Source: Actinidia chinensis (Eukaryota; Streptophyta; Magnoliopsida; Ericales; Actinidiaceae). From it: DNA of 64,000 nucleotides. The number at the start of each line of letters is the position of its first letter. Within the stretch, counting starts at the first letter, position 1. Below are positions 22,091 to 35,700 of the stretch, piece by piece. The translations under genes and the position numbers were made by a program. The notes below the pieces were generated by a model. The model was not told the DNA's origin. It did no database searches and was given only the letters and a program-made list of their open reading frames with translations. The stretch spans positions 7,979,686 to 8,043,685 of the forward strand of contig CM018907.1 in the NCBI GenBank assembly GCA_009663005.1. Reading direction: 5' to 3'.

Positions 22091-25000
22091 GAAAAAAGCT
22101 AGTGCCAAACGGGCCCTGAATGTTGAGTTGTTCTAATTTTTGTAACATTTTTGTTGTTGTTTATCTCCAGTTGGATGAGGATGAAATTGTAACAGGTTCA
22201 AGTATCAAAGGAAGTAGTGACTATAGTTGTGCTTCATCAGTTACTGATGAGGAAGGATATGGAACTAGGGCAGCAGGGGTAGTTGCTAGGCTTATGGGAT
22301 TGGATTTGTTGCCAACATCGAATCTTCAAGAGCCATTCTCTACTCAATTTTTTGATTCCCATTCTCTTCGCGATGCTCACCACCACCGAAGAAACTTCGA
22401 ATCTCATCACAATCATCAAATCACGCATTCTGGTAATTTGCACAATGAAGTGGAGTTCCCCGTTCAGAAGGCAACGGAGTCAAAGCCTCGTCAGAAAACG
22501 ATGAATAGGCCAATCGAGAAGTTCCAAACTGAGATTTTACCTCCCAAATCAGCTAAATCAATACCAATTACCCACCACAAGCTTTTGTCTCCCATCAAAA
22601 GTCCCGGTTTCATAACGTCTAAGAATGCAGCTCATATCATGGAAGCAGCTGCGAAGATTATCGAGCCAGGACCTCAGGTTTCTAACAAGACCAAAATTCC
22701 TCTGATAGGGAATTCCTCAGTTCCCTTCAAAGTTCGAGACTTGAAAGAGAAAGCGGAAGCTGCTCAAAAGGCATCTAGAAATGCCGAAGCTTCTAGTTCT
22801 ATCAGGCGAGTTGAAACGAACGCTGCCAAGTTTCTTAAGGGGCAATCTGTGAATAAGAGCTTGAACGGATTAGTAGATGCAACATCGTTTAGGGTTTCTT
22901 CTGACTTGGAAGTTTTTTCTGGTATAAAGGACAAGGGAAAGTCAGGTTCACTTGCACTTCAAGCAAAGGTCAATGTTCAAAGAAGAGAAGGTTTAGTCCC
23001 AAGCGGTGGCAGTACAAGTAAAAGTTGCCTGAACGAACGAAGCGAGGTCACACAAAGCCAGCCGTTTAACTTTCAATCAAATAGCCAAAATAGTATGCAG
23101 AAGAAACCTTCTATGCACAAAACTTCGGGCGTGCTCAGGCAGAATAATCAGAAGCAGAACTGCCTAATCGATAAAGGTAAGTTATCCCCAAAGTCCTTGC
23201 TTCCCGACTCGCAAGGTAGAAAAGTTATGTCTGGAGATTCTTCCATAAGGAGACATAAGAACCTGAGTAACTATGGAGGGAACTCTAAAGTTGGTGCGAG
23301 GAAGCTGAGCCCAGAGATAGCAGATGGTAAAAGAGAAGTTCCAAATTCCAGCACAAGAAATTTTCCCCGCAAGAAACGATCGATAGACGGGATTTTTCAC
23401 GAGGATAAAGTTCAAGTTGTGGATAGCTTGTTGGTGAATAAAACTGAGAAGCCAACTCTTTGTGATTCAGTTTTAGATAGGCACTTCACTTGGGCCGAGG
23501 ATAGGAAAAGGAAAGGCTTGGATGTTGTTTCTTTTACATTCACAGCTCCAATGACACGACTAGTACCCGGTGATGAGATCTCAAGGCCCATGTCAGAGAA
23601 AAGTACTGTTTTTTCTGCAGATTATGGAGGTAAAAAGGTGCAGCTCAACTCGGATGGTACAAATAGCAGAAAGCTATCTTCAAAGAGATGTAACGTGACG
23701 GAAGCCGATGATTTAAGCATTCTTTTGGAGCAAAAGCTAAGGGAATTAACTAATGGGGTCGAGTCTTCCCGTTGCAGAGCGGGGATGGCTGGTAATTCTG
23801 TTTCAATTTTTCAAGATTCGGTGCCCACTTTTAAAGCAGTACCCACAACACCAACATCACGCAATCAAAAGAGCCAAGATGGGACACAGAGAGAGAAATT
23901 GGGTGGGCTATATGGCTCCAATTTTTCTTCAACCGATTTTCTGGGACTCACGACTAAACATAAGCTTCAGGTATATCTCATTTATTTATTCTTTTCAGCC
24001 AGTCCAATTATTTATTTTTTCATTTCTTGTTCCTTGTATGTTTACCGAGTTGTGTTCCTCCTTCCTTGCTTTTGTGTCTTCCTCTTTAATTTGCCATTAT
24101 CAACCGGTTCGGTATGTTTTCCATGGCACTGATTTAATTCACAAGATAAATTTTTTTCCTCCTTTAAAAACTAAAATGAAATATAGATCCTTCATATCCC
24201 AAATTTACATTAAACGCAAGAGTTTCAGATATTTTTACTCATGTTTAGAATTTAAAAGGGCAACTCTTCACTTCTATAATGTAAATTGACTTAATTACTA
24301 TTGTTTCCAATAGTAATTGACTTAATCACTGCTACATTTCTAGGGAGCGGTAGAAATGGATGAATTCAGCAGTGATGATACTGCAACCCGAAAGTCACTC
24401 CACTATCGGCATCCAAGTCCAATCTCTGTTCTTGAACCTTCTTTTCTGACAGAAAGTTGCAACTCCTCAGATACTGCAGATACTAACAGTATAGAAGGTT
24501 AGTACCGATTTCACTATTTTTTTTTCTCATTTAAAAAAGTGCCAAGGACTTCTTAGCTTATTAATCTTAGGTATATACATCCCCTTGAAGAATACTGAAA
24601 TGATTGAATGAAATGATTGTGTTCCAGGTAGCAAGCGTTGCTCGTCCGTTCAGGCTCAAGAAGTGCTTTGTACCAGTTCTTCGAAGAAGTTCCTTTTAAC
24701 CGAGATCGATACAGAATTATCGGACTCAGCTTCTTCCACATCTTCTGGAACTGTTGCTAGAAGCAGCGACATTTCCTCATCTAAGAGTCATTTTGTGGGA
24801 TCAACCAAGTGGGAGGTGGAATATGTGAAGGAGATACTTCTTAATGTGGACTTGATGTTTAAGGACTTTGCATTGGGGCGTGCCAGCAAGTCTGTAAACC
24901 CTAATCTTTTTGAACTGTTGGAGAATCGGGAAGAAGGTTTGGAAACTCAAGGAAACGAGCCTAAGCTGAGGAGAAAGGTTTTATTTGATTGTGTGAGCGA

Positions 25001-25271
25001 GTGTATGGACTTGAGATGCAGAACATGGGCAAAAGGGTTGTCAACCTTGAGAAGAAAAGAGCGGTTAGTCGAAGAAGTATACAAGGAGATTTCAAGATGG
25101 CAAGGCACAGGGGATAGCATGGTAGATGATCTCGTGGACAAGGATATGAGCAGCAGTTATGGGAAATGGCTAGACTTTGAGGTTGAAGCCTTTGAGCTCG
25201 GAGTAGAGATTGAAGGCCGAATTCTAAATTCGTTGGTTAATGAAGTGGTTGCTGATATTTTGGTACTCTAA
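21569..25271 (+). CDS. TRM-family protein (TON1-recruiting motif, DUF3741/DUF4378), five coding exons
   Basis: Coding exons: 21569-21677, 21782-21840, 22171-23970, 24344-24497 and 24628-25271. Every junction is GT/AG and the phase is maintained, giving 922 codons including TAA, about 921 aa. The N-terminus reads MGGEKHGSKGGRGFLQLFDW. The motif VARLMGLDLLP (DUF3741-associated) follows at about residue 100, and NAAHIMEAAAKIIEPGPQ at about 220. The middle is long, basic, Ser-rich and disordered. The C-terminus is a DUF4378 domain (WEVEYVKEILLNVDLMF to VEIEGRILNSLVNEVV). In Arabidopsis, TRM proteins bring TON1/PP2A complexes to cortical microtubules and affect cell shape and division-plane placement. 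The motif order suggests the TRM6/7/8-like clade, which is inference. A 1.2-kb leader intron precedes the start. It is the largest intact gene in the window. Confidence 0.9.
21906..22116. mobile_element. Small MITE in intron 2 of the TRM gene
   Basis: The 211-bp element starts GGCTCCGTTTGGTAGTGCTT and ends, inverted, GGGCCCGTTTGGCACTAGCT. TGA flanks it on both sides (21903-21905 and 22117-22119). Inside are further complementary AAAAGCC/GGCTTTT blocks. The GGGCCCGTTTGG ends are common in plant MITEs; a 3-bp duplication would suit PIF/Harbinger, but TGA is not the usual TWA. Confidence 0.72.
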
Positions 25272-26189
25272 TGCACAAGCGTAATTTGCTTTCACCTACA
25301 TTGTAAGTTGTTTGCGATATAGATTTCCTTCAGGGACATTTTACTTTTGGACTTCTAATTTTGTTCTTCCAAAATCAGTGTTTTATTTCGTTGTGATTTA
25401 TTTGAACATAGGCCTTGAAGTCATAAGTAAATGGCGGAGCTGGCTTTTGGATGTTAATATTGTTTTTAGGATCCATCTTGTGAAAGTTGGCATATCTGTT
25501 TCGAGTCAAGTGTAGAAAACAAATTTGAAATTTTCGTTAGTTAAGAACCCTTCCTATAAGATTGTGCATTACTACAAAAAGGATGGGAGAGAATGAGAAG
25601 TGGGAAGGACTGTGGAGGGCAGAGACGTGGGACGTGGAGGGAGGCACAGCGGGGGGAAAGGGACGCGAGAGGGTGGCGAGTAGTGGTGGGCCGGTAGAGT
25701 TTAGGTTTGGTTCACCTGTTCTGGAGAAGGGATGGAGGACTTAATCAATGTGCTCAGGTGTATGTTAAGCTTGTGATGGATGGTTATGATTATGGTAGAT
25801 GGCTGAAAATAGGTGATTGTCATCTGATGTGATTAAGATAGAAGTTGGAGTGTAATTTTTGTTGGATCTAGAAAAATGTGTTATGTCTGCAACAAAAATT
25901 CTTGTCCGTTAAAAAGTTAGCATAGATGCACAGACGGTCAGGATTGATACCACATTGAAAGTTCAGAATTTAATCTGAACAAAAATTAAAAACTAGGGTT
26001 TGAGTTGTTCCAAGGATCCAAATTCAGGGTCTTTTCTGTAATTATGGGGGTCACCAAAAGCGACCATCGACATGGTTCTTGATATCCATATCAATCAAAA
26101 TTATTTTGCATTTGTTTCCCACTTAATCTGTTTTTTTTACAAATAATAAGCACATTAATAAAAAAAGAAATAAACGGAGACGCAAAAAC

Positions 26190-26460
26190 AATCACAAGTA
26201 GCTAAGTGACAAAAGTAATAAGATGTGGATCTTAGTTCGCAGGTTCAAATTTTTTGCCAATAATTTTTGAGAGCAGTCTATACAGGGCCCTGTCCAGTCC
26301 GGGCTCACATCGCAACTAAAGAGACCTTGTGGGCTAGGCTGGGCAAAGGCAAGGGATAACGGTCTAGGCCAAACCCGGACCATTACTATAGTGGTTTGAG
26401 CTTAGTCTGATCATGACTGCCTAAACCCGCTACAGTAGCAGTTCGGCCCACCTAATATGC
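26190..26460 (+). mobile_element. tRNA-derived SINE-like fragment
   Basis: A box-A-like TAGCTAAGTGAC (26199-26210) and a box-B-like GGTTCAAAT (26242-26250) lie at tRNA-like spacing, followed by GC-richer sequence with GGGCCCTGTCCAGTCCGGGC. This suggests a SINE head joined to other repeat DNA. No poly-A tail or target duplication was defined. Confidence 0.35.
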
Positions 26461-26855
26461 ACCTCTACATTGGAGTCTCTAATATCGGCTTACCCCACGC
26501 ACCCCACCCAATTCTAGTTTAAAGTTTTATAGTATTAATACCCAAAATAGGTGCTTAGCTATAAATATTCTGTTTATGATTGAATCCTTATTTGTGGAGG
26601 AATTGGGAGTGAATAAGAGTGCAAACACCCATGTAACTAGTAAATACGTTTTCGCTTGCGTTTCTTAGTGTTGTCTTTCGCACATGGTCAGAATTGTGCA
26701 AGGTTGGTAAATTATTCGAGCATTTAAAATGGGTACCAATGGGAAACTTATTTAAATTTTTCTACTTTATTGAACGGCTCCTCCCTAGGGTTTTGGGTGA
26801 GATGTTTGTTCTAATGAATTCGATAGATTCAAAGATCAAAAGCCTTAAACATCAC

Positions 26856-27120
26856 AGGTTGTGTTTGCTCAGATAAAATGAAATAGTTATTCTATTAAAA
26901 TAATTATTTCAGTGTTTAGTTTATCAAAAAATAATGAAATAATTATTCAATTTGAAATAACCATTCACTTGCACATAGAAATAACTATTATCCTAAGATA
27001 ATAAAAGAATGTTCATTCTATTCTCATTCTATTCCATTTCCTACAAAATAAAAAAGATTATTCTTGCATCATTCTATTTAATTATATTTCAATCTCCATT
27101 TCATCCAACCAAACAGTCCT
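26856..27120. mobile_element. MITE-like element
   Basis: Ends AGGTTGTGTTTG (left) and, inverted, AGGACTGTTTGGTTGGATG (right) form imperfect terminal repeats around an AT-rich centre with internal complementary ATAATTATTTC/GAAATAATTATT words. The flanking duplication is not resolved. Confidence 0.45.
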
Positions 27121-27624
27121 TTTTGTGGGGATTAAAAAACAAAACTATGAAAATTTTGTGAGCCTGATTTGATTTGGCTTTTACTGGTCTTTATAACATC
27201 CATGTGCTTAATTCAATGTGGATGAACCCAATTTATTAGTGGCTGAACCCAATTTATTCTCCATCTTAATTAGTGGCTGGCTCATCTTTTGTTGTACATA
27301 TCAGAAGTTCTCAAAGTTAAAGTTGAAGGTGGGTGAGAGTCATGTATCTCAGTCCCACGTCGACTGCTAGAGGGAGAGAGGAGAGAGAAGAGAGAGATAA
27401 AAGACGCAGCTCAACTAAGTTTAAAGCATACATTTCTCAGCCTTTGATTAAGTGTAGTACCTGTTTTTATTAGTTTAATATTTATATGGGTCAAAAAGCT
27501 AAGATTAAATGTATTATTTGATACGTGGGTCATTGGTTCACATGATATTAATCACTATAATAGCTTACTATTGGGGTCCTGTTGCACTACTGTCCTGATT
27601 TGGTGCACCCCACCCAATTCTGGT

Positions 27625-27750
27625 TTGAAGATTTGGTTTGTGAGACTTTATTTTTGAATGCGACACTCACATTCGGAGGGTTTAGATTGAAGGTTTGGTT
27701 TGGGAGACCTTATTTTTTAATGCAACTATCCTCCTCATTTGGAGTGTTTT
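27625..27750. repeat. 62-bp diverged tandem duplication
   Basis: Two adjacent copies starting TTGAAGATTTGGTTTGTGAG and TTGAAGGTTTGGTTTGGGAG continue through TTTAT(T)TTTT(G/A)AATGC. They produce an internal repeat in an 82-codon open stretch that is probably not a gene. Confidence 0.75.
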
Positions 27751-29710
27751 TAAGATATGGCTATGTGGTGGGGTATTTTGGTTACGTTCCTTTTTATTTG
27801 GAGGGTTTGGGAGTATATGAGGTGGGTTAGGGTGTGTTGCCGGGATGCATAAATGCACAAAGCGAGTTTGGATTTAGTGGTTTCTATCTCTCGAAACCCG
27901 TCTCAGTGACATCTGTGTTGCTTTTATATATCGACTTGCATTAGTCTCATCTAAGAATAATTGAAAAAGATGCTACATCCACTTATTTAGAATTATTTAG
28001 TTTTCATTTTCTAGTTTCTAAGTTATTTGAGCATTTAAAATAAAATCATTGCTAAACGCAAACTCGATGAAAAGCCTGTAAAAATTTTACTCTTTTATTA
28101 AGAAACGGAGATGAGGCAAGGCAACCTCGTACCGAACTCGTAACTCTGCAATTTTTGTGCAAAGTCCAGGACTTTGGGGCAGGACGTGTATAGACTATCT
28201 CTAGGTGCCACACTCTACTGAGCACAAAACTTTGGGATCAACTAAATGAGGTAATTGATACAGAAACAACCCCCACAGTCGCCCACAAGAACCATCCCCT
28301 GAAAGGAAAAGAAAAAAGCAAAAAGTTAAATCTGCACTGGTGAATCTTTCAAAACTTCCATTTCCTTTTCTTTTTCTTCCGCTAAATATTTAATCCAAAC
28401 ACAGCCTGAGAGAGATATGACTGCCACAAGATTCGCAACGGTAACAATATCAATGGCAATAGCAACATCACTGCCAATGTATCCAAATGCATGTACAATA
28501 GGAGGAATGGAGAAGTATGAAAAAGTGCACTTTTTTTCACTGTAAGAGGGGCCCATCAAAATTGTAATGCAGAAAAAGAAATCCAATTATCAAAAATGAA
28601 GTTCCACAGGGTAAAAGGAGCCAACAGTTGTTCTGCATACTGCAGGCTACCAGTAAAAGATGGCACAAGCTTAGTAACATAAACGTTTGTATTTGATAAC
28701 TCATCTAAATCTATTGTACACCAATGTTTCCAAGAAAAAGAATAAACATCAAACTGCAACAAAAATTGTGGGTGACAAACATCACATGCACTTCCTAACC
28801 ATAGAAAAGTTACGTTATAGCAAATCCCGCCCAATCAGCCGTCTTTGAATCCACAGGGAAAGGCAAACGCCAATGAGATCTGTAATGGAATTTAGTAAAT
28901 AAGCATGAAAGTCCACACATATATGCCAATGCCAAAAGAAATTACATAGGGCAGAAAGAAATTCAATAAGAAAAAATACTAACAGTAGGACAAACCAAGC
29001 TTTATGGTGCCGTAATTTTTCATGAGAACAAACTTGGTTACGTCTGGATTCAATTCTTAGCACGGTGAGTTTTTGCAATTGAACAAGGTTTGGATCATAT
29101 AGCAATTAAAATTTTGAGTTTATATACATCTGATTGTAAGATACTATCATGCCAAAATAGAGTATTATAACAGTAGAAAGATAGCTAGATCCTTGTGACT
29201 TGTTAAAAACATCCAAAGAACCCATTGAATCAAACATGATGGCATATTCAGAATTTCGAGAACCTATCATTATTATTAGGTATTCCTCTAGGAAAACATA
29301 GAGAGAGTTCTTAGAAATCAAATGTCATATAAATAATTGTGCAGGTTCATAACACACTGTCATGGAGATAGGATTTGGTTCGCAATCCCCGATTCCTATC
29401 AGTCAACACGCAACAAAAGTGAACTCAGTGAACGGAATTTACCAATAACTTCCACACTCAGAAGATATTGGGAAAAGAAATATGGTAACTCTATAATATC
29501 ATCAACATTCAGCAATTCAGTATCAACGCTAATCCAAATAATTGAAAAAACGGTACATAAAAATAGACTACAGTTTCTATAATTGTACTTATAGAAGTCC
29601 ACACAATCACATTCACCCAAGCCCTTTCTAGCATTAATCAAGGAATGAACACGCAAGACGATATTTGATTTGTCAGAAGGAAAAATCACCTGGTGTGGAG
29701 GAAAAACAAC

Positions 29711-32700
29711 CTAGTCATTATTATCACTGCTACTTTGGGATTCTTCATCTTCTTCATCATAAAGAACTTCATCAACGTCATCATCTTCACTTTCATCCAT
29801 CTGGTGATCATCCAAACAGGTCTGACCTTCATTCTGAAGGGCCTTATCAATCTGCTAAAAGAAAAATCAAACTGATTCAATACCAACATTTTTAAATCTG
29901 AAAATTCAACCATATTAGCAAAATGAACTCCTTTGACATGTGAAGAATTAACCTGTGCTGTAATGAGTTGCAAACGACCTGACAACTGCAATAAAGACTG
30001 AATAGCTGTGCTTTGGACTTGGTCAGTCTGGAAGAAGATAACATGGTTAACTCCGACAAAGGCAATGAATAACGGACCTCAGAAAGTCAAAAGGTGCAAC
30101 ATTTATTTCATTTTTATATATGCATGCTCTAGTAAAATGTCCCCTGTATGCCTAGATTTGTATAGGGTGGCAAATGAGTGGGTTGGGTCATTAATGCGCC
30201 ATCAACTCATTAATGACCCATTTAACAACATGATTATAACCCAACCCAAGCCCAAACCCAACCCATTTATTTAAAGTCAAACCCAATCTGTCGAATTATA
30301 TATTTATCACCCTCACCAAAAACATGTTTCACTTTACTCTCTTTCTTTCTTTTTTTCTGTTTTCAGCATTAAGACAAATAATTTTTTTTGGTTGGAAAAA
30401 AAGCAATTTTCTGAAAAAAGAAGAAACAATTGTCCGATAAAAAATCTGTTTTCAAAAATAATTTTCTGTTAAAAAAAATGTTTTAAAAAACTTTTTTCTG
30501 TTAAGAAAACTCTTTGTCAAAATATTTTCTGTTAAAAAATCTGTTTTAAGAAAGAACAATTTTTCGTTAAAAAAACTGTTTTCAAATACATTTTTGCCAA
30601 AAGTCCCACAAAACTTTTTCCCTTTTTTTTTGAAAAATAAACAAAGACTACATAGAAAACCTCTTTCCGCAAGCCAAACATCAAATGTTTTCCTTCAGCC
30701 TTCATAATTAGTTTTTCTCCGATAACAGGCCTTTGGGACACATTTCCAACCTCTAATAGCATCTATAATCAGTCCACTGAATGTTCCTAAACTTCCTTAG
30801 TAGTGTCCCGACATTCAATTTATATACAAAGAAAACCCAAACTGTTTCCAATTAAGTCATCTTTCCATGTAAAGAAAACCAGCCAAGAAGTCTCAATCAC
30901 AGTTTGATTACCCATTGCAAATGGTGGAGGGGGAGAAAAAGACGAACAAAATAAGTAATGGCTGCATGCAACATGAAGTGAGAAAATATAACAGGAAAAG
31001 AGTGACATAGATAATAGAGGAGGTAATTTTCTTTTAAGATTACCTTGTGGTAGGAATCCAGTAACTGGGTCACTGTTCCTGAGATATGACATAATCCACC
31101 CGTGATTCACCATTATACACAAATCCAGGGAAGAACATATTTTTCCACTGTGTGATCTGTTAAAGAAAAATGAACAATTAAATGCCTTTTTTTTTTGTGT
31201 GTGTGTGTGTGAATGTATTTAGTTAAAATAAAAGCAAAGCTTCTTGATTGCCACCTAAAGGAGCAAGAAATTTTTATTTTTTTAGTTTAAAATTTTGACC
31301 AGGCAGGATCTTATTTTAAATTTTATATTTGCAGTTGGGATAATTTCTCATTTGGTTTGTTAGCTGCGAGTACAAGTCATGTGAGAAAACAATTCTTCAT
31401 GACAGGAGGAGGAATGCACCTTGACTGCCACCTGGAGACCAAGACTTCCAATAACTTGTAAGCATCACTAGGTACCATGGACAAAATAGCTGCCCTCATC
31501 TGGAGAAAAAACATTTGTCATCAGAAAACGTGGTTCATAGAAAACAGAGCAAAATATTAAAACAAAAGCGCACTTGAAATAAGATGCAACTGCAATACTT
31601 AGGAAAATTAATGTATCCCTACCAAGGCAGGAAACAAACCTTCTTTTGAGGCATATTATTAGCTTCAATATTGATGCCCCTCAACTTCATAGAATCAAAT
31701 ACCGAGTCGGATGTAAGATCATCTTTGTTGTCAAGTATGCCTAAGGTCCTCAGACGGTCCTCCATGCAAATAGGACGGTATCCAGCCGTTTCCATCTCAT
31801 CTGTGCAAACCAAAATAAATTAGCAACGTACTCATTGGTTCTTTTTCTCAAACTTTAAGTCTTTAACAAGAGATATAAACCAGTAAAGTTACTGGATTTG
31901 ATGTGTCCATGACTCCATGCTTCATAGCATATGAAAGCTAAAGAACATCCACAGCAAGAGTAACAATTAAAAGTAAATATTTCAACCATATCTGATGCAT
32001 AAATTCCTCAAGGTACAACCCAATCATGAAAGATGTCATGGATCCTATGCTAATGCGTTAATGGCATATGAAAATAACAAATCTGGCATACAAACCATCA
32101 TTAGAAAAGAATATTTTATACACATGGAATCAGTTGATTAATCAACAACAGATTATGACAAACAAGAGGTCATCACCAGAAAAATCTCTCACCTTCTATT
32201 CCTTGGCCTGAGCTAACTCTTGCTGTTGGCCACATCCATCAGCCATACCTCAGCAGTGACAATACTTGAATTTTGATGTTTTGTCTTTTGGTGATGAAAA
32301 TCTAAAACCTTAGGAATTGGAAGTATGGCATCTTCTGCATTCGCACGGTCTAGCGCACTAACTGTTTGCAATTGAAAAACTCATCAATGACCAATACAAA
32401 TATCAGTATGCAATTGGGGAAAAAAACAAATAAGAAATGCGTAAAAAGGACTAAGAGGACACAATGAACAAGCATCGCATCGAAGCTAAAATTATTGTTG
32501 GAAAAGACTAATAAAAGCAGTCGCTTTCTTAGAAGTCAAGAACTGATCTGGAGGCAGAGTAAAGAGATTCAGACAACCGACCAACAGATCCGCAAATTGC
32601 AATAATAAATATTGGACAATTCTGACCATTTAAGCATATTTTTAAGATTTGTACAAAAGGGAATGTCAAGTCAGAGTGCAATAAGAGATTATCTGCCAAA

Positions 32701-35700
32701 AAAAGGTTGAGAATGCATTAGACATCCATCACATGATACAAGCACTGTTATGAAAATGTAAGGCCCATACATACAACAAAAGAGAAGGGGAGGGGGAAGC
32801 ACAGGACATGTTCCTCAATGTGAGCTCTTGAATGCACCATACCACAAAGAAACATCTCTCTACTCAGGTTGAAAATGTAGCAAATCAGGACATTGAACCA
32901 ATTGCAATTGCATCCTTCTATGTCAATTTTGGGGATCAGATTAACGTATCACCTCAACACATCTCAACCATTGGTTTGAGTTTTGGTTTGGTAAGTAACC
33001 TATCACCTCAACAAACATCTGAATTCTGGACCCAACTTGTGAAACTCAGGCCAAACAACAAAGAAAACACTGCCATCCAAATGGATGCATCAAAATCAGG
33101 AAAGATTCAAAATTACAAAAAAACCAAAGTAGTACATGTAACCAGAAGATCAAAAGAAAGGAATTGGACATTCCAAGAACCCAAGTTTACAAAAGGTATA
33201 ACATTTACAACACACAAGCAATCTCACAGAACCATGATTAACAAAATAAAACAAGGTTAACGTGAACGCTTTGGTCAATCATGACTTACCTTCGTTATGT
33301 GAAATTGACCCTTTTTTAGATTTGCGAGACTGACTGATGGGTAGAAGGATTCCATCCGTGGAACTGTTTAATTTTACATCTGAGCCAGAATGGACTATGA
33401 CTTTCTCAAATGATGGCTTTATTACCAAACCATAGGCCAAAAATATGTGGGCAGAGGCAGGTTTGGCAGTTCCTTGTAGTTTCGCAGCAAATATAGTAGA
33501 TATCTTCTGACTCTTAGAGAATTGGTCATCGAGAGAGAGGGAAATTTTTGTTGACTTGGCATTACGTAATTCCTCAATATTCTTTCCATACCAAAAATAA
33601 CAAATTCCCATTTCCGAGATGGCCAAAACATAAAGACCTGAAGCATCTACATCCGCAGCATCAACACACCTGCTATCCAAAAAAACAGCAGGGTGGTCCA
33701 TTGCAAGAACACAGCAAGCTGATTGCTTTTTGCCACCATCTATTTTCCAAATTGCAACATTACGTTCAGAAATAGCAGAAGAAAGAATGTATTTCCCATC
33801 ATCGGTGAAGACCATACAGCGGACAGATCCCTGTTAATGAGTTGAAAAATGCTATGTAACTAACAACATAATCAGACAGAAGAAGAGGAAACCAAATGTG
33901 ATATATTTCCGGTTGTTTCTTAATGGGATGACGAATGAGACGTGATATTTCATTTCAACTTAGAAAATAAACTGGAAGCAACTAAACACTCACAGGATGG
34001 CCTGAAAACTTCTGTATCTTTGTGTGATCTGAACAATTGAAAACCTTCAGCTGAGCAGCTGCAGTAGCTAATACCTTCCCATCTGACTTGAAGAAACACC
34101 CCACACATATAGGATTTTTAGCACAGAAAATAAGCCCCAGATATCAAAATTACGGAGTATAGACAGAAGTCATAACACCAGAGGGTAGAAAATAAATAAA
34201 TAAAGTACACAATGTTAAAAAGGCATATGCAGATGACTCGGACATTAATACAATCAGTCGCTGCTCTTCAAAATAAATCCAGCACACAATTCATTTACTC
34301 CACAAATCAAACCAAAAATAGCAGCTGAATGTCTTGTATACTTTTCGGGAAAATAACAGGCAGATGTCTTAGCCAAATCATTACAGTAACAGCACAAGAG
34401 AGTGTGTGTAAACATATACACAAATGCCAGTTAATCAAAACTCCAAGTGGTTTACAAAATTTAGTGTGTTGAGAACTATTTAGTATTTGCCCATCTTAGA
34501 ATAAGTCTTATCAGTATGACCCATCCAACCTTTGAAGTCTTGCTCAAATAACTGAATATGTAGGAATTAGGATCCTTCATTAGTTCATTTTAAGAGTGGA
34601 TTGAGAACTAGTAAAAGGGATACCAGATCAAATAATTAATAAAGCAATGCCAAGTCTAGACTATAAAGCTTGGTCTTGTTCATATCAAAACATAACTTGC
34701 GATATGAATACTAATTTAACCTTGATAAAAGGCAGAATAAGTGCTTTTCTCTCTAAGAAAACAAATCAATAATTGTACAGAAAGCAATGGTACCGTTACA
34801 AACCTGATGAAACAGACATAGAAGAGATTGCCTTTGCAGAAGCTCTGAACTTCCCCAATAAATTTCCTGTCATTGAATCTAATTTGCAAACTATCCCATC
34901 CGTACCCGCTGTGTAAATGCATGAATCATGTGTTGGCAATGAAATGGCGCTAACACCCCTGCATAATGAATCAAGGTAACATTGTGATTAGGCTAGCTGC
35001 TTCTAGTCACATATCCATTTGACAAGTGGTACTTTATATTAATTACACTCCAAATGGAAAGAAAACTATGAATTCCCTCATAGCCTTAAACTGTTCCATG
35101 AAGTAATTTTCTAGAATTATCATCAAGTTTCAGCTCCTCCGATTTCTTTCAAGTTTCGGATGCACGACTCATATCCAACCAGGTCATGTGCATTAAGATA
35201 TCCTATCTTTATACCCAAACTTCAAATTTCAAACAAAAAGCAATAAGAAAAATCCATGTGTTTCATGGTGAAGATATGCAGCTATAATGCAGGAAGGCTC
35301 TCATACGTCATAAGGTACTAATAAACTAGAAGGCTCAAATTTTTAACCTAATATCTTGATAATCCCTTTACTGATTCTTACTGATTCCATGAATTGACAA
35401 CTTGAGAAACAGAGGCAATTCAAAGTTTTGCATGAAAAATAAGTATGATTCCTCACGTCAAAATGGATATGAGACTGACATGTGAATCACCAGACAAAAA
35501 AAATTCCCTAAAATAATCGTGTTAAAACGAACTTTATACCACTTACAGGCAAGAAACTCACCCAGGATGGCAATCATTTACTTCCACTATCAATGACCAC
35601 AGACTATCCAGTCTAGTAACTGTGTCACCACTACCTGTTCCAATACCAACAATGAACTCCCAAGCTTCCGTTTTTCTGAACCTCATCAAAATTTCCACTC

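Larger units (their letters stand above)
25272..29710. other. Intergenic DNA between the TRM and UTP5-like genes
   Basis: No confident gene. It contains a tRNA-like SINE candidate (26190-26460), a MITE-like element (26856-27120) and a 62-bp tandem duplication (27625-27750). An open stretch at 28326-28586 (-) encodes a hydrophobic segment and an acidic/basic tail but has no family match that I recognise; it may be 3' flank of the UTP5-like locus. The polyadenylation region of the TRM gene should fall in about 25300-25600. Confidence 0.5.

Noticed and set aside
28326..28586. 86-codon minus-strand frame with a hydrophobic segment and charged tail
   Set aside because: No family match that I recognise and no convincing splice context or promoter. 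Kept only as a remark in the intergenic entry.
32832..33260. 142-codon plus-strand open frame inside the UTP5-like locus
   Set aside because: It lies opposite an intron whose T-rich composition explains the open frame, and there are no domain motifs.
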